Positions 20,632 through 31,515 of a stretch of DNA of 64,000 nt are shown one piece after another. Under the pieces are notes generated by a model, which was not told the DNA's origin, searched no databases, and was given only the letters and a program-made list of their open reading frames with translations. This DNA is from Diaporthe sp. PMI_573 (Eukaryota; Ascomycota; Sordariomycetes; Diaporthales; Diaporthaceae), in NCBI GenBank assembly GCA_021399435.1, contig JAJTUP010000006.1:682001-746000 (forward strand). Reading direction: 5' to 3'. Both the position numbers and the translations under genes were made by a program. Within the stretch, counting starts at the first letter, position 1. Each line of letters begins with the position of its first letter.

Positions 20632-21941
20632 ATTTTTGACTTGAAGAGAATCAGCGTAGACGTCTGATGATATAAAGGTCAGTGATTAGTCTCGCAATTC
20701 AAAACTTGCAGGTCTTACATGTCTCCTGGCAGGTCGCTGCAGAAGTGGACGGACCGATAAATGTATGGGGTGGGGAAAAAACATGGAGGGAGTTGTGGCT
20801 GCGGGATTGTTGCACACGGTTAAATACCCCACCTGAACCACACTGCCTAGATGGCAAGTTCGACGTTTTGCACGTCAGACGCTCAGTCCGGAGTTGAAAT
20901 GCATATGGAATGTATGTCTCTGCACCTTGGTAGGCGCTCTCGGATATTTCGAACTGGTATGTGAATTCGGTCCAATAACGTCCACCTTCCATCTCATGAG
21001 CAACGATTCAAAAGAAACCTACGGCTAAGAGGTCGACTGTCTTCTGCAAAAAATACTACAAGTCTCGTACTCTGCAAAACTCGTCTTACATATCCGAAAC
21101 TTCATTCATCCAATCTTTGAAATCCATTCTCAACTACAATTGCGGGGTTTTTCCTCTCTGACGCAAGTACCAGAGCCCAATCTAAGCTGCCCTGATCCTG
21201 CATACTAGTCAACTGGTACTGTGGTTCATCCGCCCATCTGCGAGGAAGATTTTCTCCATAGCCGGGAATGAGACCATGTGACCCCCACTTTTGAGTTCAT
21301 TTGTGGCTTTCTAGTGGAATACACGGGAGATGTCTGAGACTTCTGCGCTAGGTGCTTGTGCCTTTGCGAAGTTAAGCGAGAAAACTAGTTTTACTTGGGG
21401 AAAAAAGAGTAATAGGTCGCTCCGGATATGGCCGATCAAGTCATCTCAATCATTCTAATACGTGCTGTATGTCGCCGTTGAAAGACGCGTATGATCCTAT
21501 GGGTTCATGAAAATTCTCTCCTAGGAGCATACAAGAGAGCCAAAAAGGGTGTTCCAAAGACTTAAATATATAGATCAATGACAGTTCCGTGAAGAATTGT
21601 TGGCGCTTTCAATGTCGAGTTGATATTCTCTGATCCCCAAACAGTATGCGTCGAGAAATGTGTGTATATTAGATAGCATGATGTCTTGGAATGTAGACGG
21701 CGGTTAGTTCTGATCATGTTTACCTGCTCCACTGTTATTTCAACGTGTCACCACAGGTCGATAAAAAGGGCCAGAGGGAAGTAGATTAGAGAATCCGTGA
21801 TATTGTTCTAAAAGTATAAGGAGCGACGCTCTTGCAAATGCAAAAGATTAGAGAAGAAAATTCGTTATGTGCCATCCACCATCTAAGCATGCCACAAACT
21901 CTTCAATACCAGTCTACCCCAACCAAAAGCCGTCAGAACAT
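20632..21941. other. intergenic, 1.3 kb
   Basis: AT-rich, without a supportable open frame. The left side holds the lactonase-like promoter and the right side the 3' flank of the two-module secreted protein gene. Confidence 0.55.
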
Positions 21942-22422
21942 TTAGTAGCCCGGGATAACGTTGTCGACACAGAACGGAATGCCGTTCAGGTAGCCACAGT
22001 GGGTCTTGTCAGGGCAAGCACCGTTGAAGACCAGCTGGTTCTGGGAGTTGCAGACGTTGATGCCCTTGTTGTCGGCCGTGCACGAGTAAGTGCCAGGGGT
22101 AGAGCAGGCGGGAGGGGCGCCGGCGCGCTTCGTCTTGGGGACGGCCTGGCAGTAAGGGATGGTTCCAATGTTGGAGCACTTGCTGCCATCAGGGCAGGGT
22201 CCAATGGTCTAGAGTGGCGTCAGATAGGTTTCATTTTGATATGACACATGTTTATTGGACTGTGACTAGATGTTTACTTACAACGAGATTTCCAAAGATA
22301 TCGCACTGCTTGATGGACAGGCCGTCCGTGGAGCAGACGTACTGGCCGAAGGTGCATTGGGAGTGAGCTGGGACTGCCATGGCCGCAGTGGCGAAGGCGA
22401 GGATGGTGGTGAAGAACTGCAT
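21942..22422 (-). CDS. secreted protein with two homologous six-cysteine modules
   Basis: A 135-residue precursor from exons 22422-22282 and 22208-21942 (73-bp phase-0 intron, GTAAGT...CTCTAG). A signal peptide covers about residues 1-17 (MQFFTTILAFATAAMAV). Two copies of the same cysteine module follow, at about 23-68 and 80-127. In both the order is C-x6-C-x(9,10)-C-x(10,11)-C-x5-C-x8-C, with shared residues Y-x-C, a Gly-x-I/L turn, C-PD-x-(S/T)-x-C and P-(Y/F)-C. The linker between them contains a dibasic KTKR, a possible Kex2 site. The pattern resembles small chitin-binding modules such as CBM19, but I can only call that a resemblance. It could act on the fungal wall, in the host apoplast, or be split into two peptides. 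Confidence 0.82.
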
Positions 22423-23830
22423 TTTGATATGTGGGGTTTGAAGAGGAGTTGTTGCTGTTGGATTGGATTGGATTGGATTGTGGTGAAGGTAGAAAGACTG
22501 TTTGATGCTGATGATGATATCGAATGAATGCTCAGTCCGAGGGACATGACTTCCCATTTATATATTTGCCCACCCGTTGCGTATGATCATGATCACATAT
22601 CCGCGGACCGTAGGTATAATTGCCCTAGCATTCGAAATTAGACATATTTCGGCAGAGCTGATGAGGCTGAGGAAGAAGCAAGGCCGAAGAAGCTAGCTGG
22701 CTCCGGGCTACGGCCGCTCGCCTAGCAGGGCAAAGCAAACCGACATATTCCATCTAGCGAATCGTATCAGGGTTGATCACGAGGAGATCGTATACCAGGC
22801 CCGAGGAAACAGCCCACCACATACTACGTAATATCTCACCGGCCTTACTCGTGGCTGAGCATCACTCGACTGACGGACACTCCAGCTCCCCGGAAGTCGG
22901 CCAACACTCAGCCCTGCTAGCAAATGCCCGACGAAGCTGAAGCGTTAGACTAAGCTTATATCTGACGGGACGGTCTTGGCCTTCGTGGAATCAAAAGAGG
23001 TAGGGCGACTCAACCACAGCTCACCATGCGGGCCCCCGATCTCAACCAAAGCTGTCAAAACCCAATGACAAGCGCCTTCAACGGTTATCATGGCGTGCAT
23101 TACGAACCTGATGAATTTTTAGAGATTTTAACAAAGAAGTACACGAACGACCTCTCGTAAACCGTCTGCCTAGCATCCGGAAGGATACGAGCTAAGGCAG
23201 CTGATCTGGAGCTGAACCAGGCGAAAGGGTAACATCCCGGCCTTGGGCGTGAGCCACACGGCCGGTAGCGCTTATCCGACAGATCTAATATCTGGGGTAA
23301 AGGGCCCCAAAGACCACCCGTCCCGTGTAGTCGCACAACACATGACGTGATGAAAAGACATCGCACATATATCAAGCCCCAATGAGAAAAGCAACAAAAG
23401 GCCGCTGTCGCTTACCGGGCCACACCGGATAACGTACAGAGGAAAGAAACAGGTTGTCCGCTCGTGGTTCACGAATGCCGCACACAGTCAGCAGACCGAC
23501 TTCCGACTCAACGCGCCCGTCAGCTACCGGGCGACCTGATACGAGCTGCGTATTTTGGAATCTGTGGCGTTAGAAAAACTGGGAGGCAACCGAGCCTGTT
23601 TGTCATGGGAAGAACTCATGGTAGACCGGCGTCCCGATCACTCACACCGCTCAAAATCGTCACATGACAAGAAATGCAGCTCGAGGGCGACGAAATCATG
23701 TGAAGGCCACTCCACGGTATGGTGACTAAATTTTAGAGTAGGGTGGTGAGTATAGGAGGTAGTTTGCTGTACGCCTGCCTCACGCCCTGATGCCGGTTGA
23801 GCCAGGCTGCAGATTATAGAGGGCGGTCAG
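22423..23830. other. intergenic, 1.4 kb
   Basis: Upstream region of the two-module secreted protein and 3' flank of the splicing factor gene. No supportable open frame; 23100-23375 minus is open but unrecognised. Confidence 0.5.
22458..22480. repeat. pentanucleotide microsatellite (TTGGA)4
   Basis: Four tandem copies of TTGGA (AATCC-type on the coding strand) in the 5' leader, about 40-60 bp before the start codon of the two-module secreted protein. Copy number probably varies between strains. Confidence 0.9.
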
Positions 23831-26665
23831 CTATAACGCGTAGGTCATGAGCCTGTCCCAGTCGTGGCTACCAGGTTCGCCCGTGAACTCCTCTACCCCG
23901 TTCTTGGTCTCCACGCAGAGCTTGTCCCCCTTGAAGTATGTCAGCGCACCTCCCTTCCCATCGCCTCGAGCCGTAATCCTGTAAAGAGGCCCCTCGGAGT
24001 GCACCTTTCTCCGCTCTGGCATGAATTGCAGATCGTTTTCTTGGCACCAATCCTCCACAATATGACGGAACGACCGTTCCAATTCCTTTTTGGTCGGCCC
24101 GAACGGGCTAGCGTGGTGCTTTTTCTCGCGGTAGGGCTCTCGCTTATGGTGATGATGCCCATTAGTCTTGGTGGCTTTCTGCGGTGCCGTGCCGCGGCTA
24201 TGCTCTGGTGGGGGCAGAGCTAATGAGGCGTCCTGGTTCAAGTCGAATAGCTCCAACGCATGCTCGATCGTGTGAAGGCCCTTTTCGAACTCGGACGCTA
24301 TCGAAGGTATGTCGTCGATTCCAGCCAACGCTTCATCATGCCACCACTCGCACCACTGGGCCACATCTTCATAATTGACCGTCTCCATGACCAGCCATTG
24401 GTACAGGATCTCATGCCATTTCGGGAATACCTCCGCGGCAATGACCTCAGCAATCATGGTGGGCGAAACGGGATCTAGCCAATCCAGGACTGCGGTTAGA
24501 ACATCAGTTTGTTGGTCCGAAGGATTGACATCAAAGTTCTTCCGTATGTAACGCGCCATATTTGGCAGGATGTGGTTCAATACGAGCGGTGTCCACTGGT
24601 CAGTACGGTCGGTTCGCAGGATGTCCCGCCACTCCCGCAGGCCAGGGATAACCCCACGATTGAATTCCCACACATCAATGAGCTGCCGAAACTTCCTTTT
24701 GACGTCTGCAACAAGACCTGTTGAGGCCTTGGGATCGAGGTGGTGCTCCGGAAGGTATTGGAACCAGGGGAACAGCCACAAATGTGGCAAGTTGTGTTGC
24801 TTCTTCCTCTTCGGCTCCCATTTGGCGATTGCTTCATCCAGCCTCCTGATGATGTCTTGTTCCAGCAATTGCGTCTTGAGAAATCCAGGGAGCACACTGT
24901 GCCAGGCCTCAAACACGGCGACTAGCGGTTCAGCGTCCCGCACGTTCCATTCCCGCACCGCGCGGGAGACATGAGGCAGCCAAAGCTTGTACATCATGCT
25001 CTCATAAGGCGTTGCTGACGATCTCATCTGGGGTAATGGCGCGGACTTATTGAAGCCAAGCAATTCCTGGATAGAACCCAGGTCATGAGCATACTGGGCT
25101 CGCGCATCCTGCAAAGGGTTCCAGTCCTCAACCATGTCCTTCAATATCGGTTGGATGGCTGCGACTGCGATAGACGCCATCTCGTCCTTGACCTCCCGAA
25201 TCGTGAGATCCGACATCGATTGGTCTGCTTTGCGCAACAACGAGATGACTCGATCCCATCGCTGCTTCGTGTGGTCACCGCCACTGATCAGAACCTCGTC
25301 TTCATCCTCGAGGTGCGTCAGCTCGTCGAAAATAGCCGCAGTGGTTTGATGACTCTCGACGGCTTTCTCCAACTCCTCGAGCTCCTGTGCCTCCTGGTGT
25401 AGTTGCAATTCTGCAAAGGCTTTTCGCTCCTGTAGACCCTGCCACTCCTCGAGTATGGCCATGAAGTCGTTTTGAGCTCGAAGCACCAGCTTCTTCGATT
25501 GGGGGTCGCCATCTTCTTCTGTCATTCCAGCAGTAGGGGTCATCAAGCCAGAAGAAGAGGTCAGCATCTTCTTGCCGGGCCCTGTGAGATCCAAGATCGG
25601 TGTAAATGCAGCGGGAATGTCCAGCCCCGGTGCTGCTTTCTTGATCTCCTCGATCGTTGCGTACTTCGGTTTCTGTCGTCTCGGGGTGCTTGCAGCACTT
25701 CCGCTACCGCTCTTCAAGCCTCCTGCTCGGGCTTTCCTTGCGCGCTCTTTCTTCTTTTTCTTTTCCTCCTCGTCCGAGTCGACCACCACTTCTCCTCGGA
25801 GCCTTGCCTGTCGCTTTTCCTCCTGCCTTTCCAGGTCTGTCTTTTCTTTCACGGCACCGAGACCAACCTTCTGGGGACGCAGGTTTGCTTCGATAACAAC
25901 ATTTCGACCTTGTCCCTCCTTTCCAAGACCTGTGCCTTCTACAAAGCCCATCTTTGCCATCATGCGCGCGCCGAATGATTTTGGGTTGACTTTTGTTTTG
26001 CCACCTTTGGAGGAGAAGGCGCTAGGCATTGCCTTTTGAGGTCGGCTAGGTGCGTCATCGTTGACCTTGAGAACGGGCTCGTTTGTAGAAGAGGGCGTGA
26101 ATCCCATCCCGAGAGGCTGGCCTGCGCCTCCAAATTTGAACGACCTTTTCGGTGCCTGGTATTTGTCTTGATCCGGTGGAGATTCTCGTCCGCGACCAAG
26201 TCCTGCTGATGCGCCGTAACCCAGTCCGATTCCCGGAGTCGCATCCTCGTCCTCCTCATCCTCCTCATCCTCGATATCGTTGCCACCATTCATGCGAAAG
26301 AAACTCGGTCGTTCTGGCTCCTCGTCGTCATCCTCTTCTTCTGCCGTCGCGTTATTTTCGTTGCCCTTTTTGGCGTCGTTGGCCGACACAAAGCTCATGC
26401 CTTTGTTCCGGAGAGTCTTCTTCTTCCATCGTTGGCCTGGCCTGTCGTCTTCGCTCTCCGAGCCAAATATACCGAGCGCTGCACTCTCCTTGGCATCGCG
26501 ACCGGTCCTTCTTCGCTTTCGAGGATTGTAATCGGCGAACTCGTCGGCGTTGGGATTCGTGGACGGCATTAGATAGTCGTCATCTTCTTCTTCAGACTCT
26601 GATGAGGAATATTCCGCCGCGGCGGCCTTCATCTTCGAAGGATCGAACGCACGGGTTGGATCCAT
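23831..26665 (-). CDS. G-patch splicing factor, TFIP11/Ntr1 (Spp382) family
   Basis: A 944-residue intronless nuclear protein. In yeast the family member Ntr1 activates the DEAH helicase Prp43 to take apart the intron-lariat spliceosome; that role is inferred here from homology. The N-terminal ~200 residues are acidic and Gly-rich with basic RKRRRTGR-type patches. A G-patch lies at about residues 225-275 (SFGARMMAKMGFVEGTGLG...GQGRN...LRPQKVGLG). A basic coiled segment follows, then the long GCFC/TIP-type helical domain at about 390-790 (WNPLQDARAQ, WLPHVSRAVREWN, WEPKRKKQHNLPHLWLFPW, VLDWLDPVSP). The C-terminal domain (PFGPTKKELERSFRHIVEDWCQENDLQFMPE) is also typical. Length fits the family. 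Start is the ATG at 26665, preceded by a short GCGGTGCGGY tandem repeat in the leader. Confidence 0.93.
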   Translation of the reverse strand: MDPTRAFDPSKMKAAAAEYSSSESEEEDDDYLMPSTNPNADEFADYNPRKRRRTGRDAKESAALGIFGSESEDDRPGQRWKKKTLRNKGMSFVSANDAKKGNENNATAEEEDDDEEPERPSFFRMNGGNDIEDEEDEEDEDATPGIGLGYGASAGLGRGRESPPDQDKYQAPKRSFKFGGAGQPLGMGFTPSSTNEPVLKVNDDAPSRPQKAMPSAFSSKGGKTKVNPKSFGARMMAKMGFVEGTGLGKEGQGRNVVIEANLRPQKVGLGAVKEKTDLERQEEKRQARLRGEVVVDSDEEEKKKKKERARKARAGGLKSGSGSAASTPRRQKPKYATIEEIKKAAPGLDIPAAFTPILDLTGPGKKMLTSSSGLMTPTAGMTEEDGDPQSKKLVLRAQNDFMAILEEWQGLQERKAFAELQLHQEAQELEELEKAVESHQTTAAIFDELTHLEDEDEVLISGGDHTKQRWDRVISLLRKADQSMSDLTIREVKDEMASIAVAAIQPILKDMVEDWNPLQDARAQYAHDLGSIQELLGFNKSAPLPQMRSSATPYESMMYKLWLPHVSRAVREWNVRDAEPLVAVFEAWHSVLPGFLKTQLLEQDIIRRLDEAIAKWEPKRKKQHNLPHLWLFPWFQYLPEHHLDPKASTGLVADVKRKFRQLIDVWEFNRGVIPGLREWRDILRTDRTDQWTPLVLNHILPNMARYIRKNFDVNPSDQQTDVLTAVLDWLDPVSPTMIAEVIAAEVFPKWHEILYQWLVMETVNYEDVAQWCEWWHDEALAGIDDIPSIASEFEKGLHTIEHALELFDLNQDASLALPPPEHSRGTAPQKATKTNGHHHHKREPYREKKHHASPFGPTKKELERSFRHIVEDWCQENDLQFMPERRKVHSEGPLYRITARGDGKGGALTYFKGDKLCVETKNGVEEFTGEPGSHDWDRLMTYAL

Positions 26666-26690
26666 GGCGACAGGTTGCGTGAAGGGCGAT

Positions 26691-26710
26691 GCGGTGCGGC
26701 GCGGTGCGGT
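26691..26710. repeat. two tandem copies of GCGGTGCGGY
   Basis: A 10-bp GC-rich unit repeated twice immediately 5' of the splicing-factor start codon, within its presumed leader. Confidence 0.7.
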
Positions 26711-27154
26711 GGGTGTCGTCAGAAGAGTGGGATCAAGTTGTCTTCAAGCTCGCCGCTGTGGTTGCCTTCCCAGAAAATCCTTATCTTATCAGCCTCTGAG
26801 TCAGCGGCTGGCTTGTGCCAGTGTTGCACCTAAAACGTAGCGGTTTTAGTGGATAGACGGACAGGGCCGCATTCTCCCCATACGATCGATGCTGCTCTCA
26901 AATGCTCTGATCGGGCCACATCGCAAGTCAACTCTCCCATGGTTCTCATTTACAAGAAAAATATATCATTCCTACTCTGCCACGGCACAAGGATATTCAT
27001 AGGGACCGGATATCTCCTACGCCAAACAGGGGTCATTTCTAGTTCTCCGGACTCCATTGACCCTCGGATTTGAGGCAAGTCTTCCACGCAAACCTACTGT
27101 GTAGGCTAGATTCCACGCGAGACTCAGCCCGTCGACAAAAGACCCGTTCACCGG
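26711..27154. other. intergenic
   Basis: Divergent side of the splicing-factor gene up to the end of the GH81 relic. Nothing recognised. Confidence 0.5.
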
Positions 27155-27870
27155 CTACTGCAACATGAACCCATAGGTCTCCCTTGCACCCTCCATGTCC
27201 GCGATGGCGAGGTTGACGTACACATGACCCACGAATCCGCCCCCTGTCAGTGACCCTGACTTGTTCCCGGCAAAGTACTGATCCCACTTCTCACGGACGA
27301 AAGCTGCTTTGCGAGTGCATGCGCTGCTGGGGTTGATCGGCAACATGTGAATCCCCTGCGTGAGCCATACTGGTCGCCAAAATACGTGGTGTGGTTCACC
27401 AGTCTGTCGAACAGGATTCCCGCGGCCCTGACGGCGATGAATTCGGGCGGCTGGACCATGCCGCGGGCTTCCATGACCGGGTCGCCGATGGTTAGTGCGC
27501 CACCACATCTTGATCGCATAGGTCGAGAAGGCGTCCTCGGCCGAGGATTCTTGGCCCTTGCAATTTCTATCTCGAGAACGCCCCTCGCCCAGCTATGGCC
27601 GTGATACCAGTCTTAGGAGCACGAGAAAGGAAAGGATGGATCTTCTGTGGACGGATTTGCCCAGTCGCGGATCAAGGTGTTCACCCAAATCTTGTTGGCA
27701 GAGTTGTTTCTGGTCAGCCAGTCTGGATCAAGGTAGCCAAGTATTGCCGCAGTGTGGACGTAGTATCCGTAATGGAAGTTGTGGTCGTTGTAATATGTAT
27801 TGCCAAAGTCGATCGAGGTGTCATTATTTCCAAAGGATACTATCCTCGTGTACTGGTAGTTAACATGAGG
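27155..27870 (-). pseudogene. decayed endo-1,3-beta-glucanase, glycoside hydrolase family 81
   Basis: The minus strand spells, in broken frames, the C-terminal half of a GH81 enzyme. In 5' to 3' order the blocks are DFGNTYYNDHNFHYGYYVH (27810-27756), LGYLDPDWL, WVNTLIRDWANPSTEDPSFPF, DWYHGHSWARG (about 27611-27581), GQESSAEDAFSTYAIKMWW (about 27562-27505), IGDPVMEARG, VQPPEFI...AGILFDRLVNHTTYFGDQ (to 27367), TQGIHMLPINPSSA and a terminal FVGHVYVNLAIADMEGA. At least three frame changes and a stop separate the blocks, and roughly 20-25 residues are missing between MEARG and VQPPEF. The N-terminal half of the family is not found upstream. The active form would cut beta-1,3-glucan (callose, fungal wall). 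It cannot make a working enzyme. Confidence 0.87.
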
Positions 27871-28463
27871 TTGCTAGGGCCGTGAGTGAGATGTGACCAC
27901 GTAAATCCGACCAACACCCCCCAGAAATTGAGGATGACTCCGTATCGCCCCGTGCCGTATGGGTGCGTCGCGTTGGCGTGTCAGCGCCTCCTGTTGTCTC
28001 TATTTAGGAGCCAACTGTTCAGGCTGGCTCGGATCCTGAGGGTGTTACAATGCGTATCCTGTACCAACCGGATTTGTGGCAAGGGTTAAGGAGAAACGAC
28101 CAACAGTCGCATGCACAAATACTACACTGCGCCCAACATGCATGGATCCCGGCTGGTACTCTGGTGCGCGATACACTCTTGGCGTACAGTCCATGTGCCC
28201 CCAATTTGCCCAGCTGGTTGATGGCTTAGTGAGCATGTCAAAGACTGATATTCCAAATAGCGCCATCCGCGGGTCTGCGTCTTGTGGTTCAGCGTTCTGC
28301 GTTGATTCACTTAAGCAAGGCACCACCATATACTGACCTCATCCCATCCCTCCCTAACTTAGTAGCCAAGGTACGAAGCAAGAGTCGAAGCCGCTGACCA
28401 GTTTCCGCTTCTCTCAGACCTCTTATTTGGGATCTCTTGAGTCAGCGCCTGGGCAGTCATAAT
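27871..28463. other. intergenic between GH81 relic and P450
   Basis: The minus strand 28045-28329 is open for 94 codons (…GRFSLTLATNPVGTGYAL) but I do not recognise it; it may be more decayed coding sequence. The right side holds the P450 promoter. Confidence 0.4.
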
Positions 28464-30307
28464 ATGTCTGCTTTAGAGCTCCTCTACGCATGGGCGACGC
28501 ACATTGTCTTGCTCCTCGTGCCAGGCGTTCGTCCACACTTGCACCCCCCGCGTTCCTCTTCTCGATGAGACTTGGTCCGCTAATTTGCCAAATAGCTTCT
28601 CATCCTTTTGGCCTATCGAAGTTTCCTACATCCATTACGCCAGTATCCAGGGCCATTGCTAGCCAAGATCACTGACGGATACGGCGGCTACAACGCCATC
28701 TTGATGCAATTTCACCTAGCTGTGAAGAGAGATCATGATAAATACGGTAGGGATGGATGATCTCTGAAATCAGGATTTAAAGTCCTGACAGTCCATTTTC
28801 TAGGGCCTGCCTATCGCCAGGGCCCAAACAGGCTTGTTTTCAACACTGCCACAGCCCTTCAAGGTATGACAAGGCAAGAATCCCGACTCGAGGCCGGCCC
28901 ACTACTGACCACCACAGATATATACAAGAACGAACGAGTTGGAAAGTCCTTCGTCTATTTAACTCTTCCCAAAGCGAAGACCACCCCCAACGTCTTCAAC
29001 TGTCTTGACAAGCAGCTTCACCGCAACAAGCGAAAGGTCATCGGCCAGGCGGTGACCGAGCGGGCGATGCGTCTTTTCGAGTCCACCTTGCAACAACAGG
29101 TCGACGTTTTTATCGAGCAGCTAAGGTCTAGCAAGGAGCCTACGGACATCACCCCCCGATGCAGATGCGTGGGACTCGACACTATAGGTCTGCTTGCCTT
29201 CGGATACGAGCTCAATACACAGCGAGACCCAGAACACCGGTTCGTACTGGATGGCTTGTTCAAGGGCAACTTGAAGAGCAACGTCTTTTTTCACTTCCCG
29301 CGGCTCCACGACCTCGGCTTCGAGAAGCTCTTCCTGAGCATCAGTGGGTATAGCCGGGCGCGGTTCTGGGGCGTCCTGGACAAGATGACCACGAGCCGTC
29401 TGTGCATGGGGAAGCATGCCCGCAACGATTTCGTGTCCTTCATAGCCGATGGGTCACAAGGCGCGAATATGGATGATACTCAGCTACGCGAGCTGCTGCT
29501 CTCCGAGGGCTTGTTCTTTGTCGCCGCGGGCGGTGATACAACTGCAGCCGCCCTTGGTGCTCTATTCTTCTACCTCAGCCGGGAGACCAATGCTGAGGCT
29601 TACAGAAAGCTCTCGAACGAGTTACGCACAACTTTTCACAGCGCTGAGGAGATCCATAGCGGGTCAAAGCTGTCTGGTTGCCACTACCTGCGTGCTTGCA
29701 TCGATGAGGCCATGTGAGTAATGCTGATGGTCTTCAATTTCTTCTTATTGTTGATGTTCTTTTTCCTTTCTCGCACAGAGATCACACAGAAGCTGACAAT
29801 ACCACCAGGCGCATGTCACCCCCCGTCCCCGGCGTCGCCTGGCGCCAGCAGGCTGCAGAGGACCCCCAAAAAGGGCAGCCCCTGATAATCGACGGGCACG
29901 TCATCCCACCAGGGACGCAGATAGGAGTGAGTGCGTACGCCCTACATCACAACGAGAAATACTTCCCTTCGCCCTTCTCATTCCAGCCCGAGCGCTGGCT
30001 CAACGCCGCAAAGGACCCAACGCAGGCCGCGAGGATGCGGTCCGCCTTCGTGCCCTTCTCTGTAGGGTCGCGCTCGTGCGCCGGCAAGGCGATGGCATAC
30101 CTAGAGGCGAGCCTGGTCGTCGCCAAGGCGCTGTGGTCCTTCGACTTTGAAGCCGTGCCGGGGGAGCTGGGCCACGTCGGCGGTGGCGGACCTGGCAAGG
30201 GGGTCGGCAGGGAGAGACCGGATGAGTACCAGCTTTATGATATCTTTGCGGCGTCTCATAGTGGGCCATATCTGGTGTTCAACCCGAGGCACCAGCAGAA
30301 ATGTTGA
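28464..30307 (+). CDS. cytochrome P450 monooxygenase
   Basis: A 519-residue membrane-bound P450 from five exons: 28464-28517, 28596-28746, 28804-28863, 28918-29713 and 29809-30307. The frame closes exactly. Introns 2-4 have good donors or branch sites (CTGAC before the acceptors). Intron 1 uses a weak GTGCCA donor but has a GCTAAT branch site, so the first exon is the least certain part. The N-terminus is a hydrophobic anchor (THIVLLLLLILLAYRSFLHPL) followed by the Pro-rich YPGPLLAK hinge. Typical elements are KYGPAYRQGPN, the I-helix AAGGDTT near residue 290, the ExxR motif EAMR spanning the last junction, PERW, and the heme loop FSVGSRSCAGK with the Cys ligand near 442. The substrate is unknown. 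It runs toward the SDR gene 425 bp away, a pairing that suggests, but does not show, a shared pathway. Confidence 0.88.
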
Positions 30308-30732
30308 TCTACTAGTACAATGAGCATGGTGCGTCAACAATATGCAACAGAAACCTATGCACACGTTTTACGGGCAACATCTGAAATGAATCAGTTCGCT
30401 TTCTTCTGAAAGTCCCATCAAAGTGAAAATATTTCTTGAATACTTCAAGATCTTAGTCCCTCGACGTATTTTGATTATCTCGGAATCTGCTCAAAGTGTA
30501 ATGACATCAAGTTTGATTTTCAGCGACGTTTCTGGAGAGGTTGATGAAATCCCCACTAGAAGATTTAACAGAAAGATGATGACCACTCATTGTCCTTTGT
30601 TGCCCCGAACGCCACAGATATGAAGTGTTGTGTTCAAGCAAACTTGACCTGCTCAAGCTTGGAGACACTGTCAATTGCTGCCACATAACGGCGCTGAGAT
30701 TAACGGCACTGAAGAAACCATGGCCACAGAAC
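30308..30732. other. convergent 3' flanks of P450 and SDR
   Basis: Spacer between two convergent genes; no open frame supported. Confidence 0.5.
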
Positions 30733-31515
30733 CTACTCCCAGTTCTTCGCAGCCCGGTCAAACCTCTCGCCAAAGGACTCGTACCACTGATCCACCATCT
30801 GCTGCCCCATCCCCGCCGAGAACGTCTCATCCCCGCGCTCAAGCTTCTGCGCGACCTCCTCCATGAACTCCTCCACCGACAAGGAGGTAGGGCTCTTCTC
30901 CTTCTTGTTGTCGTCCGGATCCTCCCTCTCGCGGTGGAGATCCGTCCCAACCTGCGGCGGCGCGATCTCCACGACCTTGACGTTGGTCCCGTTCAGCTGC
31001 ACTCGCAGCGACATGGTCCAGAAGTGCAGCCACGCCTTGGTGCCGTTGTAGACAGGGTTCAGGATGCTAAACGGCACGAAGCCCAGCACGCTCGAGACGT
31101 TGACGATGAGCGCGGACGGCTTCCCCCGGAAGTGGCTCAGGAGCCCAACGGCCAGGTGCATCGGCCCGCGGATGTTGACGTCGATCTCGTTGTCCGCTTT
31201 ACTCAAAAAGCCCGAGGGTTCGTCCTTGAGCACCTGCAGGGGTCGCTGCACGCCCGCGTTGTTGACGAGGCAGTCGAGGTCCGGGTGATCCTTGGTGATC
31301 CTTTCGACGAAGGCGGGTATCTTTGACACGTCGCCCGTGTCTACCACGTAGTACCCTGCGCACTTGATCTCCGCCTGTGTGATTTTGAGGTTGGCCTCGG
31401 TGCGGCCGCAGATGATGACTTTTTTGCCCTTCGAGATGAAGTACTCTGCCATGGCGCGGCCAATGCCACCGCCGCCTCCAGTAATGAGAGCACACTTGAA
31501 GTTGAGTCCGGACAT
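30733..31515 (-). CDS. short-chain dehydrogenase/reductase
   Basis: A 260-residue classical SDR, one exon. The cofactor loop is TGGGGGIGRAMAEYF near residue 12, NNAG is near 87, a Ser in VNVSSV is near 139, and the catalytic YxxxK is YNGTK near 153-157. ICGRTEAN after beta-strand 2 with a basic residue suggests NADP(H). The C-terminus is longer than the minimum fold and carries an acidic-basic segment (HREREDPDDNKKEKSP), similar to fungal DltE-like oxidoreductases. I start at the ATG at 31515 (MSGLNFKCALITGG); an in-frame upstream ATG at 31557 would add 14 residues. The substrate is unknown. It converges with the P450. Confidence 0.92.
   Translation of the reverse strand: MSGLNFKCALITGGGGGIGRAMAEYFISKGKKVIICGRTEANLKITQAEIKCAGYYVVDTGDVSKIPAFVERITKDHPDLDCLVNNAGVQRPLQVLKDEPSGFLSKADNEIDVNIRGPMHLAVGLLSHFRGKPSALIVNVSSVLGFVPFSILNPVYNGTKAWLHFWTMSLRVQLNGTNVKVVEIAPPQVGTDLHREREDPDDNKKEKSPTSLSVEEFMEEVAQKLERGDETFSAGMGQQMVDQWYESFGERFDRAAKNWE

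Noticed and set aside
27155..27870. Repeat-induced point mutation as the cause of GH81 decay
   Set aside because: Damage is mainly frame shifts and a deletion, not dense C to T change, and local GC is not depressed.
28464..31515. A secondary-metabolite gene cluster
   Set aside because: Only a P450 and an SDR are present; there is no PKS, NRPS, terpene synthase, DMATS, transporter or pathway regulator nearby.
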